The notes beneath the pieces were generated by a model. That model ran no database searches. It was given only the letters and a program-made list of their open reading frames with translations, and had not been told where the DNA came from. The position numbers and the translations under genes were made by a program. From contig NW_020170387.1 of assembly GCF_000524195.1 (NCBI RefSeq), positions 1,045,816 to 1,109,815 on the forward strand: DNA of 64,000 nucleotides, read 5' to 3'. Source of the stretch: Echinococcus granulosus. Lineage: Eukaryota > Platyhelminthes > Cestoda > Cyclophyllidea > Taeniidae. Within the stretch, counting starts at the first letter, position 1. Each line of letters begins with the position of its first letter. Positions 24,020-36,000 of the stretch are shown piece after piece.

Positions 24020-25161
24020 CGATTGTTCGCTTTTGTGACCCAACGTGCAGAGATGTACTTGGGGTTAAGCTGCCCGTCTCATAGCTTAAAATAAAGTCAA
24101 GAACCGGATATCCACTGAACATCTTCCTCGTCGTTAAGGCGTCGACGTTTGGCACCAGGAATTGGCGCAAAGTTGTTTCATCGAAATTCCCCGATGCTTC
24201 AATGATTAGAGACGAATAAACTGATTTCAATGCAGCCGAGAAACTCCCCAACTCCTAAAAAAAACATCAACGCTAGTGCCAAAATAGCCCACCTTCACAG
24301 TCAAACTCTCGAACCTAACAGAAGAAGCTCCGGCTTCAGCCGCCGCCTTTGCCTCATCCAAGCTTCCGCATTCAACAGTAATATGCGTGTTCTTGCCAGC
24401 TTTGGCCTTAATGGCAGATATTGCATTCACAACGCCACCAGCCGCCTCAACATGTGACATAGGTAAGAGAACCGATGATAAGTTTCTCGAGCTTGGAACA
24501 CCAGCAACAAACATAGCGTATTCCTCAACAAGAGCGAAGCCCGGAGTGTGTGTAAAGGGAGACACAAGTTCTCCTCCCCATGAGGAATCAGCTAACAACC
24601 GCTTAAGTCTATCGAATGGTAGGCCCAGATGGATTTGCCCTTACCTTGAAGCAAATGTTGCGATACCTGAGGCACGCGATAGAATGTTTTTTATCAAAAG
24701 CTCGCTATGAACTAAATCAGCAGTAGCCCCTGTCATCGACGCAACCCTCACGCTTCCATTAGGCAGCATTTCTCCTTCTTTTACATGCCACTCAATCGCA
24801 CAACCAAGATGCTCAGCCAGGGCGTCCAGGAACGGAACACCAGCCAACACCCCTAGTGAAGACATATGTATAGCCTTTCGGCATGACAAAGGCATAATCT
24901 GCTAGAATAACTGCAAAGACTAAGCGAGAACACAGCTATAAAAACAATAACGAAAGGCTCCAAAGTGATTCCGGAGCAAATGACTTTAGTATCAGGAAAA
25001 TAGTCGCCAAACTATCAATCTAACGAACCCGACGTTTTCATTGTAATAACGAGTACAGTTTTTGAAGATTCTAGATCATATCCTGGCAAACTATACGAAG
25101 ATTCCTCAGAGAGCCAAGAAGAGACCAGAAGCTTGGCCGAACGACGACTAACACTATGCAT
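24020..25161 (-). pseudogene. QPRT: Quinolinate phosphoribosyltransferase-like gene, degenerate, possibly decaying
   Basis: QPRT makes nicotinate mononucleotide from quinolinate and PRPP in NAD synthesis. Four exon-like blocks match the family in order: about 25029-25161 (VSSWLSEES), 24645-about 24905 (SLGVLAGVPFLDALAEHLGC, then RASGIA), 24293-24601 (TPGFALVEEYAMFVAG, EAAGGV, VECGSLDEA, AEAGA) and 24020-24254 (IIEASGNFDE, VLDF). The fold-specific segments are kept, but the basic catalytic motif before TPGF (usually TRKT) reads PFTH, and the KDNH motif is replaced by PMSH. The 24254/24293 junction is clean (38-nt intron). The 24645/24601 junction is not: GT-AG removal of 43 nt shifts the frame into a stop. 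It may be a pseudogene, a non-catalytic paralogue or a sequence error. Terminal exon not found. Confidence 0.65.
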
Positions 25162-25806
25162 CACCCGAAGACAGTCAATGGAATATGGCAAGCAAAAAGT
25201 TGTACATTTAAACAAAATTGCATTTCTAGCCTATGTATCATAGGGTTGCCAAAAAGGTCCTAAAAAAGGATGGATGAAGTAGTCCACAGAAGCAAATTCT
25301 TACACGTCTTCTAGTCTTTGGCTTAAGTTACTCTGAAGCATATTTATAGATATTATAAGGTTTATTTTGAAGTCCAAAACTTCCCAATATCAAGCCGTTC
25401 TTACTGCAAAAGACTTAGGTCTTTTCTAGAATTGTAAAAAGACACACAGTCCGGTAAATCTCTTCACTAATATGTAGGGGGCTGGAGGGATGAAGTTAAC
25501 TGTGCACACGTTACAATACGTATCATACCATGCCTACTTGAAGGATGGTTAAGAGTCACTCTAATTACATTGGATATCTGCAAACGTATGCCAATCAAGA
25601 TAATACAACTAGCATTAATTTGGATCAGAAAAACAAATAAAGGTACTTGAAAATATATGGACTAGGCACTGTTGCAGTTTATGGGTTGTTAACAGACTAA
25701 ATTTCACTGCTGTTCTACGTTAGTTACTTTGTTTGATACATTCTATCTGGGCATGCCTCGTAATTTTCCGCCTCTTTGTGAAGGCCATTCTGACCGCCTT
25801 AGAGTC
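25162..25806. promoter_or_regulatory. Head-to-head promoter region between QPRT-like gene and POLR2F
   Basis: The proposed minus-strand start of the QPRT-like gene (25161) and the plus-strand start of POLR2F (25807) face away from each other across about 645 bp. No conserved core element was identified; the assignment as a shared or bidirectional promoter rests on geometry alone. Confidence 0.4.
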
Positions 25807-26452
25807 ATGGCTGAAGAATACGAAGGTGCGGATTTTGAGTCTGAAGAGGAGGCCTTTGAGGAAGTAATTGAAGAGGAGGCTGAAACAAATGCAGGTTCGT
25901 GCAGCATTTGATCTCGTAACTTGTTTCAAATGGCATTACAGAAGTTTTTTAACTTTTTAAGTGACCAAAGCTATATCAAGCGGCCCTCAACTTTCCTTGA
26001 ATTATTCTATGCTAAGTATTGCTTCATAGTTCATTTTTACCCTTGAATTAAAGTCGTTCTCTGCATGTGCGTATTTCCATTGGCTTAATTTACCAATCGA
26101 CCCCATGGTTGACGCTTTGGGTGATTTAGATAATGTCACTTACGTAACTTCGGGTGAACCACCACGAACCCAACCTGGGATGAGCATGCCACCAGCTGGC
26201 CCAGTAGAAAAGAGTAAGCGCATTACCACACCCTATCTGACCAAGTACGAACGGGCTCGAGTGTTGGGTGCTCGCGCCCTCCAGCTTTCCATGTCCGCCC
26301 CAGTCATGGTTGAGTTGAGTGGGGAACGTGATCCCCTCAAAATTGCCGAGAAGGAACTACGTGCTAACAAAATTCCCATTATTATCAGGCGCTATTTGCC
26401 CGACGGGAGTTTTGAAGACTGGAATCTGGATGAGCTGATTCTCGTGGACTAA
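25807..26452 (+). CDS. POLR2F: RNA polymerases I, II and III subunit RPABC2 (RPB6)
   Basis: RPB6 is a small subunit shared by all three nuclear RNA polymerases, stabilising the clamp and core assembly. Exons 25807-25894 and 26130-26452 join in phase across a 235-nt intron (GTTCGT...TTTAG) to give 136 residues, slightly longer than the usual 127 or so. The N-terminus is acidic ([20 protein letters not shown]), as in the family. The conserved C-terminal half is plain: [29 protein letters not shown], then [18 protein letters not shown] and a terminal ELILVD. The ATG at 25807 was chosen because the acidic tail begins there; an in-frame ATG upstream adds residues unlike the family. The start of exon 2 is less certain than the rest. 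It converges with srGAP, about 620 bp between stops. Confidence 0.95.
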
Positions 26453-27072
26453 GCAACTCCAATTTGGTATCCTGTATAAAACTACGACCCAATTTCCCCA
26501 GTAAAGATTCATTGTTTCGAGACCCTCTTTGCATTTCTATTAGTTGTCTTTGGTCAGTCGAGCCAAGGCTCATTACAACGCTCCTTGGCGTAGACACGCA
26601 TCAATAAGTAACGCGGCTCGAGACCGTTTGGTTAAGTTGATTACTCACATTTTGCCAGATGGGACCCCGCGAACGGGCATCAGTCTGCTTGTTTAGCCTA
26701 GCAGTTGGCATTTGAAAGTCGCTGTTACCAAGTAAAACGCGCTCCCATCCCAGCAGCAAATAATACAGGTTACTTTGTCGTCTGCTTTCATGCTCTTTTA
26801 AGAAGTGTAATTCAATTGAAATTATGCATATATTTGAGTAATTCGGCATAAAAAAGGGAGAGAGGAACCGTGGGTTGGAGGAAGAGAAGTGTGGAGACCC
26901 GCTTATCGGGCAGTAGTAGTTTACAAGAGTTGGCCACGTCGGAAAGAATTTATAACTTGCCTTCAGCAGTGGCACGCAAGGATATAGTGATGGTTTTAGT
27001 TGAAGTGGGTGGTTAAAGTGCGGGCTAATAGCCATTAAGATGCCGCTTCCCTGTACGTGCATGCGCGTCAGC
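26453..27072. other. Convergent intergenic region between POLR2F and srGAP
   Basis: This 620-bp interval holds the 3' untranslated regions of two genes read toward each other. No canonical AATAAA was seen just after POLR2F; AGTAAA near 26502 is a weak substitute. No coding sequence was recognised. Confidence 0.5.
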
Positions 27073-30000
27073 TTACGTCTTCTTCACCCAACTGGGACGA
27101 GCTGAGGTACTACTTGTGGAACTGCCGATATTGGTGGAGGCCTCGAAGGCTGCGACGCGAGCCGCTATCGACCCGCGCTTGATTGGAACCGGTGAGTCAG
27201 TGGCGCTGGTGGTTGTCACGTTCTCCTTCTCCACACTTTTGTTCTTACTCACAAAGGACTTGCTCATCACACCATCCCTACCCTCTTCCTCTGTCTGAGA
27301 AATTAATTTCCTTGTGGACCACCATGTAGCGGGGGTAGCGACTGGTTTAGGCGCGGACTCGGACCAGCCGAGGTCATTGCTGAGCGAAGCGGACGTAATC
27401 AGTGGCCTCGATGGCTCTGCAAAGTGGGCCAATTGCGTGCTCACTCGCTTGCGAACTGTGCCGCCCGCCTGTTCAGCAAAGGTGTCCGCAGCATTCTTGC
27501 CAGGTCCTGAGGAATCTTCCTCCTTCGAACTGCTGGGAGTGCGACCCCAGTTCGGCGGCTGTGGACGATCCGGAAGTCCAAGAACGAGATCGGGAGTGTG
27601 TTTGGCCGCGGAGAGAAGGCGAATTTTCTGCTCCAATTCACGCGATTGATCCTCCAGGCTTGCCATGCTATGCATCACCTAGGTATTACAGACTTTTAGC
27701 ACTGATTTCTTTAAATCAAATAGTTAATATTCAATGTGCGTGAGGGAATTGCACACCTCGGCAAGAGCAGAATCAACGTGAATGAGAGATCCATTGCTGG
27801 TTGAAAAGGGCTCGGTGGCTTCGGCACCCTCGGCGGTGGAAGATCTCAGTGAGGGTTTAATATTGGCGAGTCTATCCTCCGGCAGAGTCTCCAAACCAGG
27901 CGCTGTCGAGGTGGCTGGAGTGGCGGAAGTAGAGGAGGTGGGCGCTTCTGACCACGAACATCGGTTGCCAGCTCGCCTTTGGGGTGATACAGGGGGTGGA
28001 GAGTTGCTCATTGATCGAGTTATGAGGGAGGGAAAGGAAGAGGTGGAGGCCGACTCCTGTTCATCACTGACTTCGTTTTCATCCGTTAAAGTGTGTCTTT
28101 TGGTATCATCAATCTTTTTATCCTCATCAGCAGAGTCTTTTCTGTCCATTTCGAGAGAAGTCTCCACGTCATCATTGCCGAACTCGATTTTGCAAACGGT
28201 GGGCGAAGTCACACTTCGAGATTCGGCTGATGTGGACGATGCCCCATGAGTAGCGCCTTTGTGGAAATCAGGTGTAGTGACTGTGGGGGAGGATGTGGCT
28301 GAAAGCGGAAAAATCCGGGGTAGAGGGCGTTCTGAGAACCACACTAGCCCTCTGAGAATCATACAAATGACTCCCTGACCTTGTCTCGAAACATGTGATC
28401 GATAGTAGATTCGATAAAGGATCAACAAGTTTGCTTAAATCAGATATTTTCATGGTAAATAAGGTCTTCGTTAAGCTCAACGTCTGGATTTGTTGATTTT
28501 GACGTTGTTAAAATTCGAAACCACACCCACCCGACACGAACTAGCTGAAGAGGTTCATGACTGCATATTGTTTTCAACATAAATGAAAAATTCCCGTACC
28601 GCGGAATCTTACCAAATCAAGCTGTGGTCTCTTCAATGTGAACAGCAAATATTCAACGCTAGCGTTTGATTTAAGCACCGGAGTAACTGCTTGTAATGAA
28701 GGTAAAATCAAAGTTACCAAAGAATAAGTAGAGGAGTTTATCATTTTGGTTCACCAACTTGTTAAAAGCCCAATGTAATATCCCGCTTGAATAAATTTAG
28801 GGTAAAACCAAACCAAAAACATCCCAAGTGACATTTTAGGAACTCCGAGAATTTAGTCCACGTTCCCAACAAATCGTTAAACCCAAGATTCGGGTTAATT
28901 CTCTGGGACAAATAAATTCGCCATACGATAAACTCGCGGCACCTCTGAATGATTACTGGATAACACCGTAAGGGTGTGAACAAGAATTCAGTCAATATTT
29001 TAAAGAGACTAAGTGCATGCGAATTATAAACCTAAGCTGTTAGTGGACATTAAAATGTCAGAACCATTGGTAAGTTAACAGAAGTGATAATCCGAAAATG
29101 GAGGGAATGGTTACCTGAATTGCAGAAACCCGGTCGACATGTTAGGCTAATCGCATGTTTGGATTGCGCAAATGAAGCCAAACTTTTATCACAAACAGTA
29201 GGAAGTTTTCAGAGTTAGTTGGATTAACGCTAAGATGAGTAGACCTGCCTAAGGTGAGGGAGTGACGCAGCGGCTTCTTCGGCGGTGAAGAAGCAGCAGG
29301 GGCGGTGATGAGGGTGGACGTGGAGAGGGGAGGAGCATCGTCGTCAACGCCGCCGGTACTCTCGTCGGTGGTGGTAGGATCGCGGGCGGGGATGGATGGG
29401 GGTGTGGTACCCTCGACCAACAGCTTCACGTAGAGATGCGGCACGAGGTAGCGCGGTCCGTCAGACTCTGCAGCCGCCTGCCCCTCCCACCAGTGCTCGT
29501 TGAGGCGACGGTAAAGCAAGAGCTCTGAGCCTCGCTGGAAAGAGAGCTCGCGAGCGCTGGCGCCCACGAAACTCGCCAACGCGGTTGCGTGCAGCGGATG
29601 CGAATCATCATCTGCAATCAACGCAGTTCGGTGCATTCGACCACTGCCTCCTACGTACTACGATTATCAATACAGCAGCTTTGCATTCGAAAGTCGAGTC
29701 ATACGCGTATTTATGTATTTCGGATCAACCAAGCTCACGTGTATTACCGAAAGACACCTATAAGCTCTACAGAATACCCTGGAAGATTGCACTTTTTCGT
29801 TATTTGTTAATAAAATGCAAGTAGAAAGGATGGAAGATCGTATTTAAGTGTGTGCTATACGGGAGAACATCTGGTGAGACCATGATCAAGTTACATTCAC
29901 TTAATAATTCACATTATTCGTCCAAAAGTGCAATCGAAAACTTTTTGATCAGGTTTCAAAGATTCGCTAAGTACAAAAAGGATTCGACAAAAACGTACAC

Positions 30001-33000
30001 TTCTATGCAAATCGAACTTAAGTATTGGGTGTTAAAGTTAGCATGATTTTTGTTGATTATCATGGTATCATCTTATGATTAAAGAAAAGTGCGACTCCCG
30101 TGTAATTAGATGAGGACATCGAGCAGTTGTAATGAATGACCTACCGTTTGTCAAATGCAGACCCCTCGTGATTTCCCGTCCTAGTCTGATGCCTGTAATG
30201 TCTGAATTTTAAACAGAACTGAACGATCATACTAGGAGAGACCAAAATAATGATTGTGGCTATGTTGTTAAATTATGCGCATTGGTGGCATGCAAAGCAA
30301 TCAGGGCTATCGCAGGCGAAATAACAAATGGGAATATCCATATACACTGCAATGACTTTTGGATGAAGCGTTTAAACCACTCCCTGTTTAAAATTGTTTT
30401 TTTTTTCAGTAACAATAAAGTAATTTTTATCAGTTAGATAATGTATTCAGAGATCTATTGAATAAAGTAGCACGACTAACGGCTTTAGCATCACCCACCA
30501 ATCGATTAAATTCAAAGTGAGGCGTAGCAAACAGGTTGGTTTTATTTCAAATTTCAGCTTACCTAAACCAAAAATGGAGAGGATTAAAGTGGATTTCACA
30601 TGCACACTTTGAAGTACGTGTACGCACACCCGCGTGCATCAAGTGAGATGCGCGCACCCAAATCACGCGCACAATCAAAGTTAGGTCTTTCATGTGAGGG
30701 AGGATTATGTATACAATCGGGGTCCAGAGGAAGGGGTGGTAGAGGGGGTTAGCCTGCCCGGGAGGTGCGGGTGGCGATAGGATCAAGCAGATGATTTAGT
30801 TAAGTGCCACACATACAAATAAGGGAATAGAGACATGGCTCGTTCCTCTAAAGGGGGGACTGTTGGGATTGCGGTAGGGTAGAAGCGACAGTTTACGTAA
30901 TCTCGTCTTTCATAGACCAAAGGGTGAGCATTAAAAATTATTGCGATAAAAAGAGAGCGAATTAAGGGGAAAGAAAGAGGGGAGGAAAAGAAAAGAAGTT
31001 GACATTAGGTATTCGTTGTGAATAAAATAAGACTGCCACGCATGACACAATTAAAACGTCCCATTCTTGCCTTCCTTTAGGCTACTAATTTCGCATATAG
31101 TTTAAAGTAATGGCGCATAATTATGAGCCCCAAATTCGATTTACCTTCAGCGTCCGAGTCTAATTCGTCGTCGTTATCATCATCAAGTTCATCGTCGAGT
31201 GACAGTCGATCCGTCGAAGAAACGAAGCCCCTAAATACATGGGAAGCAAGTAAGATGGGACCTGGTCGTACTGAAAAAAAAAGCAAATGCATAAAAATCC
31301 AGATCACACTCTTGGCAGAGCGCTTGTATTTGTACAAATCATGGCAAAAGACATCAAAAATAAAAAATTAGCGCTATTTTGAAACCTATATGGAGTTGGG
31401 GAAAATACCTAAAAGCTCGATTAATAAACCTGTTAAATCAAATCCATGTTATAGGAAGAAAATTAAATAAAAGAGCTTCTTCACACTGTTACTATTAACT
31501 TACGTATGTTTGCCACTGGAGCTGTAGGACGTACCCACAGTGGCAGCTACCCCGGAAGTGTTGGTTCCCGGTACATAGGGGCTACGTTGAGAACCACTAT
31601 CGAGAGGCTCTTGGCCCGTTATTGCTGTCGCAGTTGCAGTGGAGGCGGTAGCCTGACGGCGCAGACTGCAAACCTTCTTGACAGCCTCACTAGCAATGGC
31701 GCGCGGCAGCACTGGAGGGACCGCGGAGGCGTAGGCGGCGAACTTCTCGTAGTACGCACCAGGCACTGTGGGGTCGAAGATGCGCCGGTGGTGGTTGATA
31801 CACAGCTTAACCACGTCGTTCACGTTGGACTGGAACTCCACCTGATCGATGTCCGGCGGTGCTGGCATCAGGGTCGGTCCAAAACAGATTGCCAGGTTGT
31901 AGGGATCCATCATGTTCTCATCAGAGTACTCTGCGAGGCTACAAAAACAACCAATCACATACAGAAAACAGGACTCCAAATTCGCTGCGTTTTAGCGGCC
32001 GTTAGTGACAGTGCATAAAGCTTTGTTTGAATTCGCATCATTTTCAAAATGAATGCATGAGGAGGCTGGAGGGCTACTTACTGATTAAGGAATGCAAAAA
32101 GGTAGCGCATGACGATAAATACAGAATGCGAAAGACCGCAAGAAATTATCGATGCAAGGCGATCCACACACTCCTCGCAATCGCGTTCTAAGGAAGAAAA
32201 AGGTGTTGTAAGGGGATCGTGTTTGTTCATTAAAAAGTGCATGTAAAACAGTGTTATTAACTGGATTTTTTCAGCGGATGCTTACAGAAATTAGCAAGGA
32301 AACAAGGAATTTTTGTGAATTTTCATAGCGGCTATGATATAAATATCGATTCAAAATTACCAAACGCGTGTGTATTTAACTTGCTTAATTTTTAGAGGTA
32401 AATAACTACTGAGAACCAAGTAATTCACAAAATACCCCCAAAGCATATCCAAAATGCGGCACCATATTGGCAACATCCACGAATTAAAAATACATGATCT
32501 CAAGCATTAGCTAGCATACATATACGAACGAGGGAAAATTAGCTTACTTTCTCGAACAGTTTTGACGAGTTCCATGAATATTTCTTTGGGGAATGGTGGC
32601 TCTCCCAGCTCGCGGAAGTAGAGCTTCAACAGCCCAGCAGTCGAATTGATGTTGCGTGCGTCAGAGAGGCCGACCAGAGGGTCCTCGCCATACTCGAAGG
32701 CCTCCTTGAAGTTGGTGATCTCCGCCTGGCTGCCGGGAACTCGAAACACACCCTGGTGGTGCATACCTTCAAAATATCGTACCGGTCAAACGCCGCCTAC
32801 TACAACGCGATCGCAGTTGACTAAAGAGTACGTGCTCTAAACCGATCATTTTTTTAATGTAAAACTGTTACTGGATTTTCAAAGAAGCGCATCACAGTGA
32901 GAGACGATGACAATATTATTTCCAAAAAGTTGCGCGATTCCAGAAGAATCACTTGAATTCACCCATTAGAGGTAATTGATCGATTACGAATGAGTGGATG

Positions 33001-36000
33001 AATTACACAGCACTTAAATTAGCCTCAGTAACAATTTAAAACTTACCGTAGAGGTTGATGACACGAATGCAAGAGAGCATTACACGGGGAATCTGTTCGC
33101 CCGTCTTCGTGACGTATTCGTCAATAGTGCCACCGAAGAGTTTGGGCCGACCAACGTTGGGCACCTGGAGGACACGGCGAGTGGCCAATTTCACGAGAGC
33201 GGCTGGCTGCACCGCAGTGGCTGCAGCAGAACCTGGAATAGAGGTGGAGGGAGGCGTAGTGGCGGGCGGTGGAGGCGGCGGTGCCCAAAACGGTGTTTCC
33301 GGACCTGTCTCACTCGATGGTGTGGATGCAGCCACCGTCAGGTTTGCATCACCACCGCCACTACCAGGGGTCGCGGAGAGGGAGGGTGAACACCGCAGCT
33401 GCACCGACGGCGATAACGAAAGGGGGGGATGGCGGGACGGAGGCCCCTTCGTGGACGTTGGCGATGCTGCTGACCGGTGGTTTGCTAGAGCACGCTCGAT
33501 CTCTGCTAGCTTTGCTTGCATCACAACACAACGATGCATTTCTTGTGTGTATGCGGAGAACCGCTACAAAGCGGAATCGATATGAATTACTTGGAATCTC
33601 GGATAGCCAGTTTAGAGAAACTCAAAATAAATTGATTCAATTAGTTTGGTAAGCCTCATCAAAGCTTTAAGCTACATGATTAGTTGATCAAGACTAATTC
33701 ATCACGCGCATTCGGTTTGAACTACGAGGAGTAATATGATCATTAGACCGTTGCAACAGTCACAAAATCTTGCTGATTTTGTGATAGTCGACAACGTGTC
33801 ATATTTATAGCCTGTACGATGTCAACTGTGTCCACCTCCATATAGATGCGCTCCTCTCGGATTCGCTGTTCCCGGTAAGCGTTGCGCATGGTCAAGTAGA
33901 GCCCGGGTTGAATCTCAGTGCCGGAGGAGCCCACGGAAGCCTCAGAGCCCATCTCCTCTGGTGGCAGAGAGGAGGAGAGCGGGGTATTTCCACCACCGCC
34001 AAAGCCACCACCGCTTCCAAACCCACTGCCCTTGTTGAGCGAGGTGTAGGAGGCTGCAGCAGCAGGTCCACCAGCATTTGTGGCAGGACTGGGAGGAACG
34101 GGCCTCCCGGACTCACCGTTCACCGGACTGACTGATTGGCGGCGCCGACGCCTGCCCGACAGCGTGGGGTCCGCGAACAACTCGGAAACGTCGTAGTCAT
34201 TCTGATTGATCAGCACCAACAATTTCTTCTCGATCTTAAGAAAATGGGTAACGTAAATCAACCAATCTTACTGAATCATATCCAATATGGCGCGCGTGAT
34301 TTTAAGTCAATGGGTTCCACAAGCTTTGACACCTTTGCGTGAGCTCAGCGAAATACGATTTATTTACTGATCATCAAGAGAGGCGAGATTAACAAAACCA
34401 CTTTAGCTGTACCAAAAGGTAGAAAATTAGCTGCAATTTCAGGTAAAACACTTGATACAAACCGAGTGTCACTGTATCTATGCCCGTGATAGTAATATTA
34501 AATGAAATGCGCGTACGTGGGATATTTATATGCGGAATATTCCAGTTACATTTACATAGTTAATCAACACAGCAATGTAACTATGGAATGCCACATACGA
34601 TAAATATAATAAACATTTACTTAAATAATAATTAGTACCCATAGGTTTTAAGAAAACCTCTGGTGTAATGAATAGAATGGAGTAAATCACATTAAACCGG
34701 AAATATGTTTCAGTGAGTGGTTAACCCTAGAATATGAACTGCCTAGGCAAGAAGTTGAGCTTAAAAAGTTCCCGAAACCCCTAGCATCGAGGAAGCGGTT
34801 CATTAGCTTACGTCTTGCAGATTATTCCAGGCCTCTTCTGTTGAAGCCTTTAGCTGATCGAGGTTGGCCCGCAGATCAGCAGCGGTTGCGGCTAAACTGT
34901 TGCGGAGTGGAGGGACAGCAATCACGTCTGACTCCTTAAAGGGTGAACATAGAAGTACTTTAGCATTATTAAAGGTTGTAAAAAACATTCTACATTTACA
35001 TAGAGGACACCTAACATGCATACATAAAGTTTGTGCAAGTGCCTCAGAACTGAAATGGTTTAATCCGTCCATTATATTCTAGTGATTCATGCAACGCATC
35101 AAAGGTCCCTTGAGCCATCAAAATAAGTAAAAGGTCTAAAAATAACTCTTCCTGTTTCAAGATTACCATGGGGATTAGTGAGTTGCCATGTAAACTGAAT
35201 GAATCAGAAATCTTATTTAGTAATCATTAATACTATAAAGCCTCCGAATGGATTAAACAGGAGTTCCCTTATCCCAAACCGTGAAAAATGCCTCTGAATT
35301 TTCACCAACTTGAGTAGCATTCATAGATTCCGTCACAAAGTTCGATTCCACTCATAGTTGAGGGTACTGAACTTTAACTGACGGATTTGTCATTCTAAAC
35401 ACCGCCATAATTCTGGTTCACTTCCAAATAAAGGAAAGAAACGGTTCTACGTACTTAAACAATTCGAGTAACAAATTCCTAGGAAAAACCAAGTTTTTCG
35501 TAAAAACAATAGCTTCGTCAGTACTCGTGGTAGCTATCTTAGCAATAAAAGCACTGCAACTTTGATAACGAAATTCGAAGTGGGCAAAGATTCCCATAGG
35601 ACATTTGCCTTTCTGCAATAACTAAGTGTCTGAAGGAGGCAGACTTTAACCAGGAGATTATAAAGATTCCACAAGCAAAATGCTTAGCGAAGCAAAGCCG
35701 TAGGAAGTGACGATGGACTCTGATGAATAATAAGGGTTTCCTATTAACAAAAACCGCGTAAATCTGATGTACAGGCCTTGCCTGATATCCTAAGTGGATG
35801 GTTCCTAAGCGCCGACTATCAGAGAGTGTTAAAGGTCAGACAAACAGACTGGGAACTTACACAGTCGTCCTTGAAGGGGAGGAAAGAGAAGGCGGGTGGT
35901 CGGGAGAAAGCGACCTCATTACGTCGTAGGAAGGTGGCCTTGTCGGCGCGCCAGTCGAGTGCAGTGATGTTGCGGTTGATCATCTCGCCCACAGAGCCGT

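Noticed and set aside
27314..28249. Long + strand open frames over the srGAP C-terminus
   Set aside because: The minus strand has phase-consistent splice sites and the srGAP KHTPD motif; the + frames are Ser/Val-rich shadows.
33055..33652. Long + strand open frames of 176 and 127 codons
   Set aside because: They are antisense shadows of the low-complexity srGAP linker exon, produced by its G+C-rich composition.
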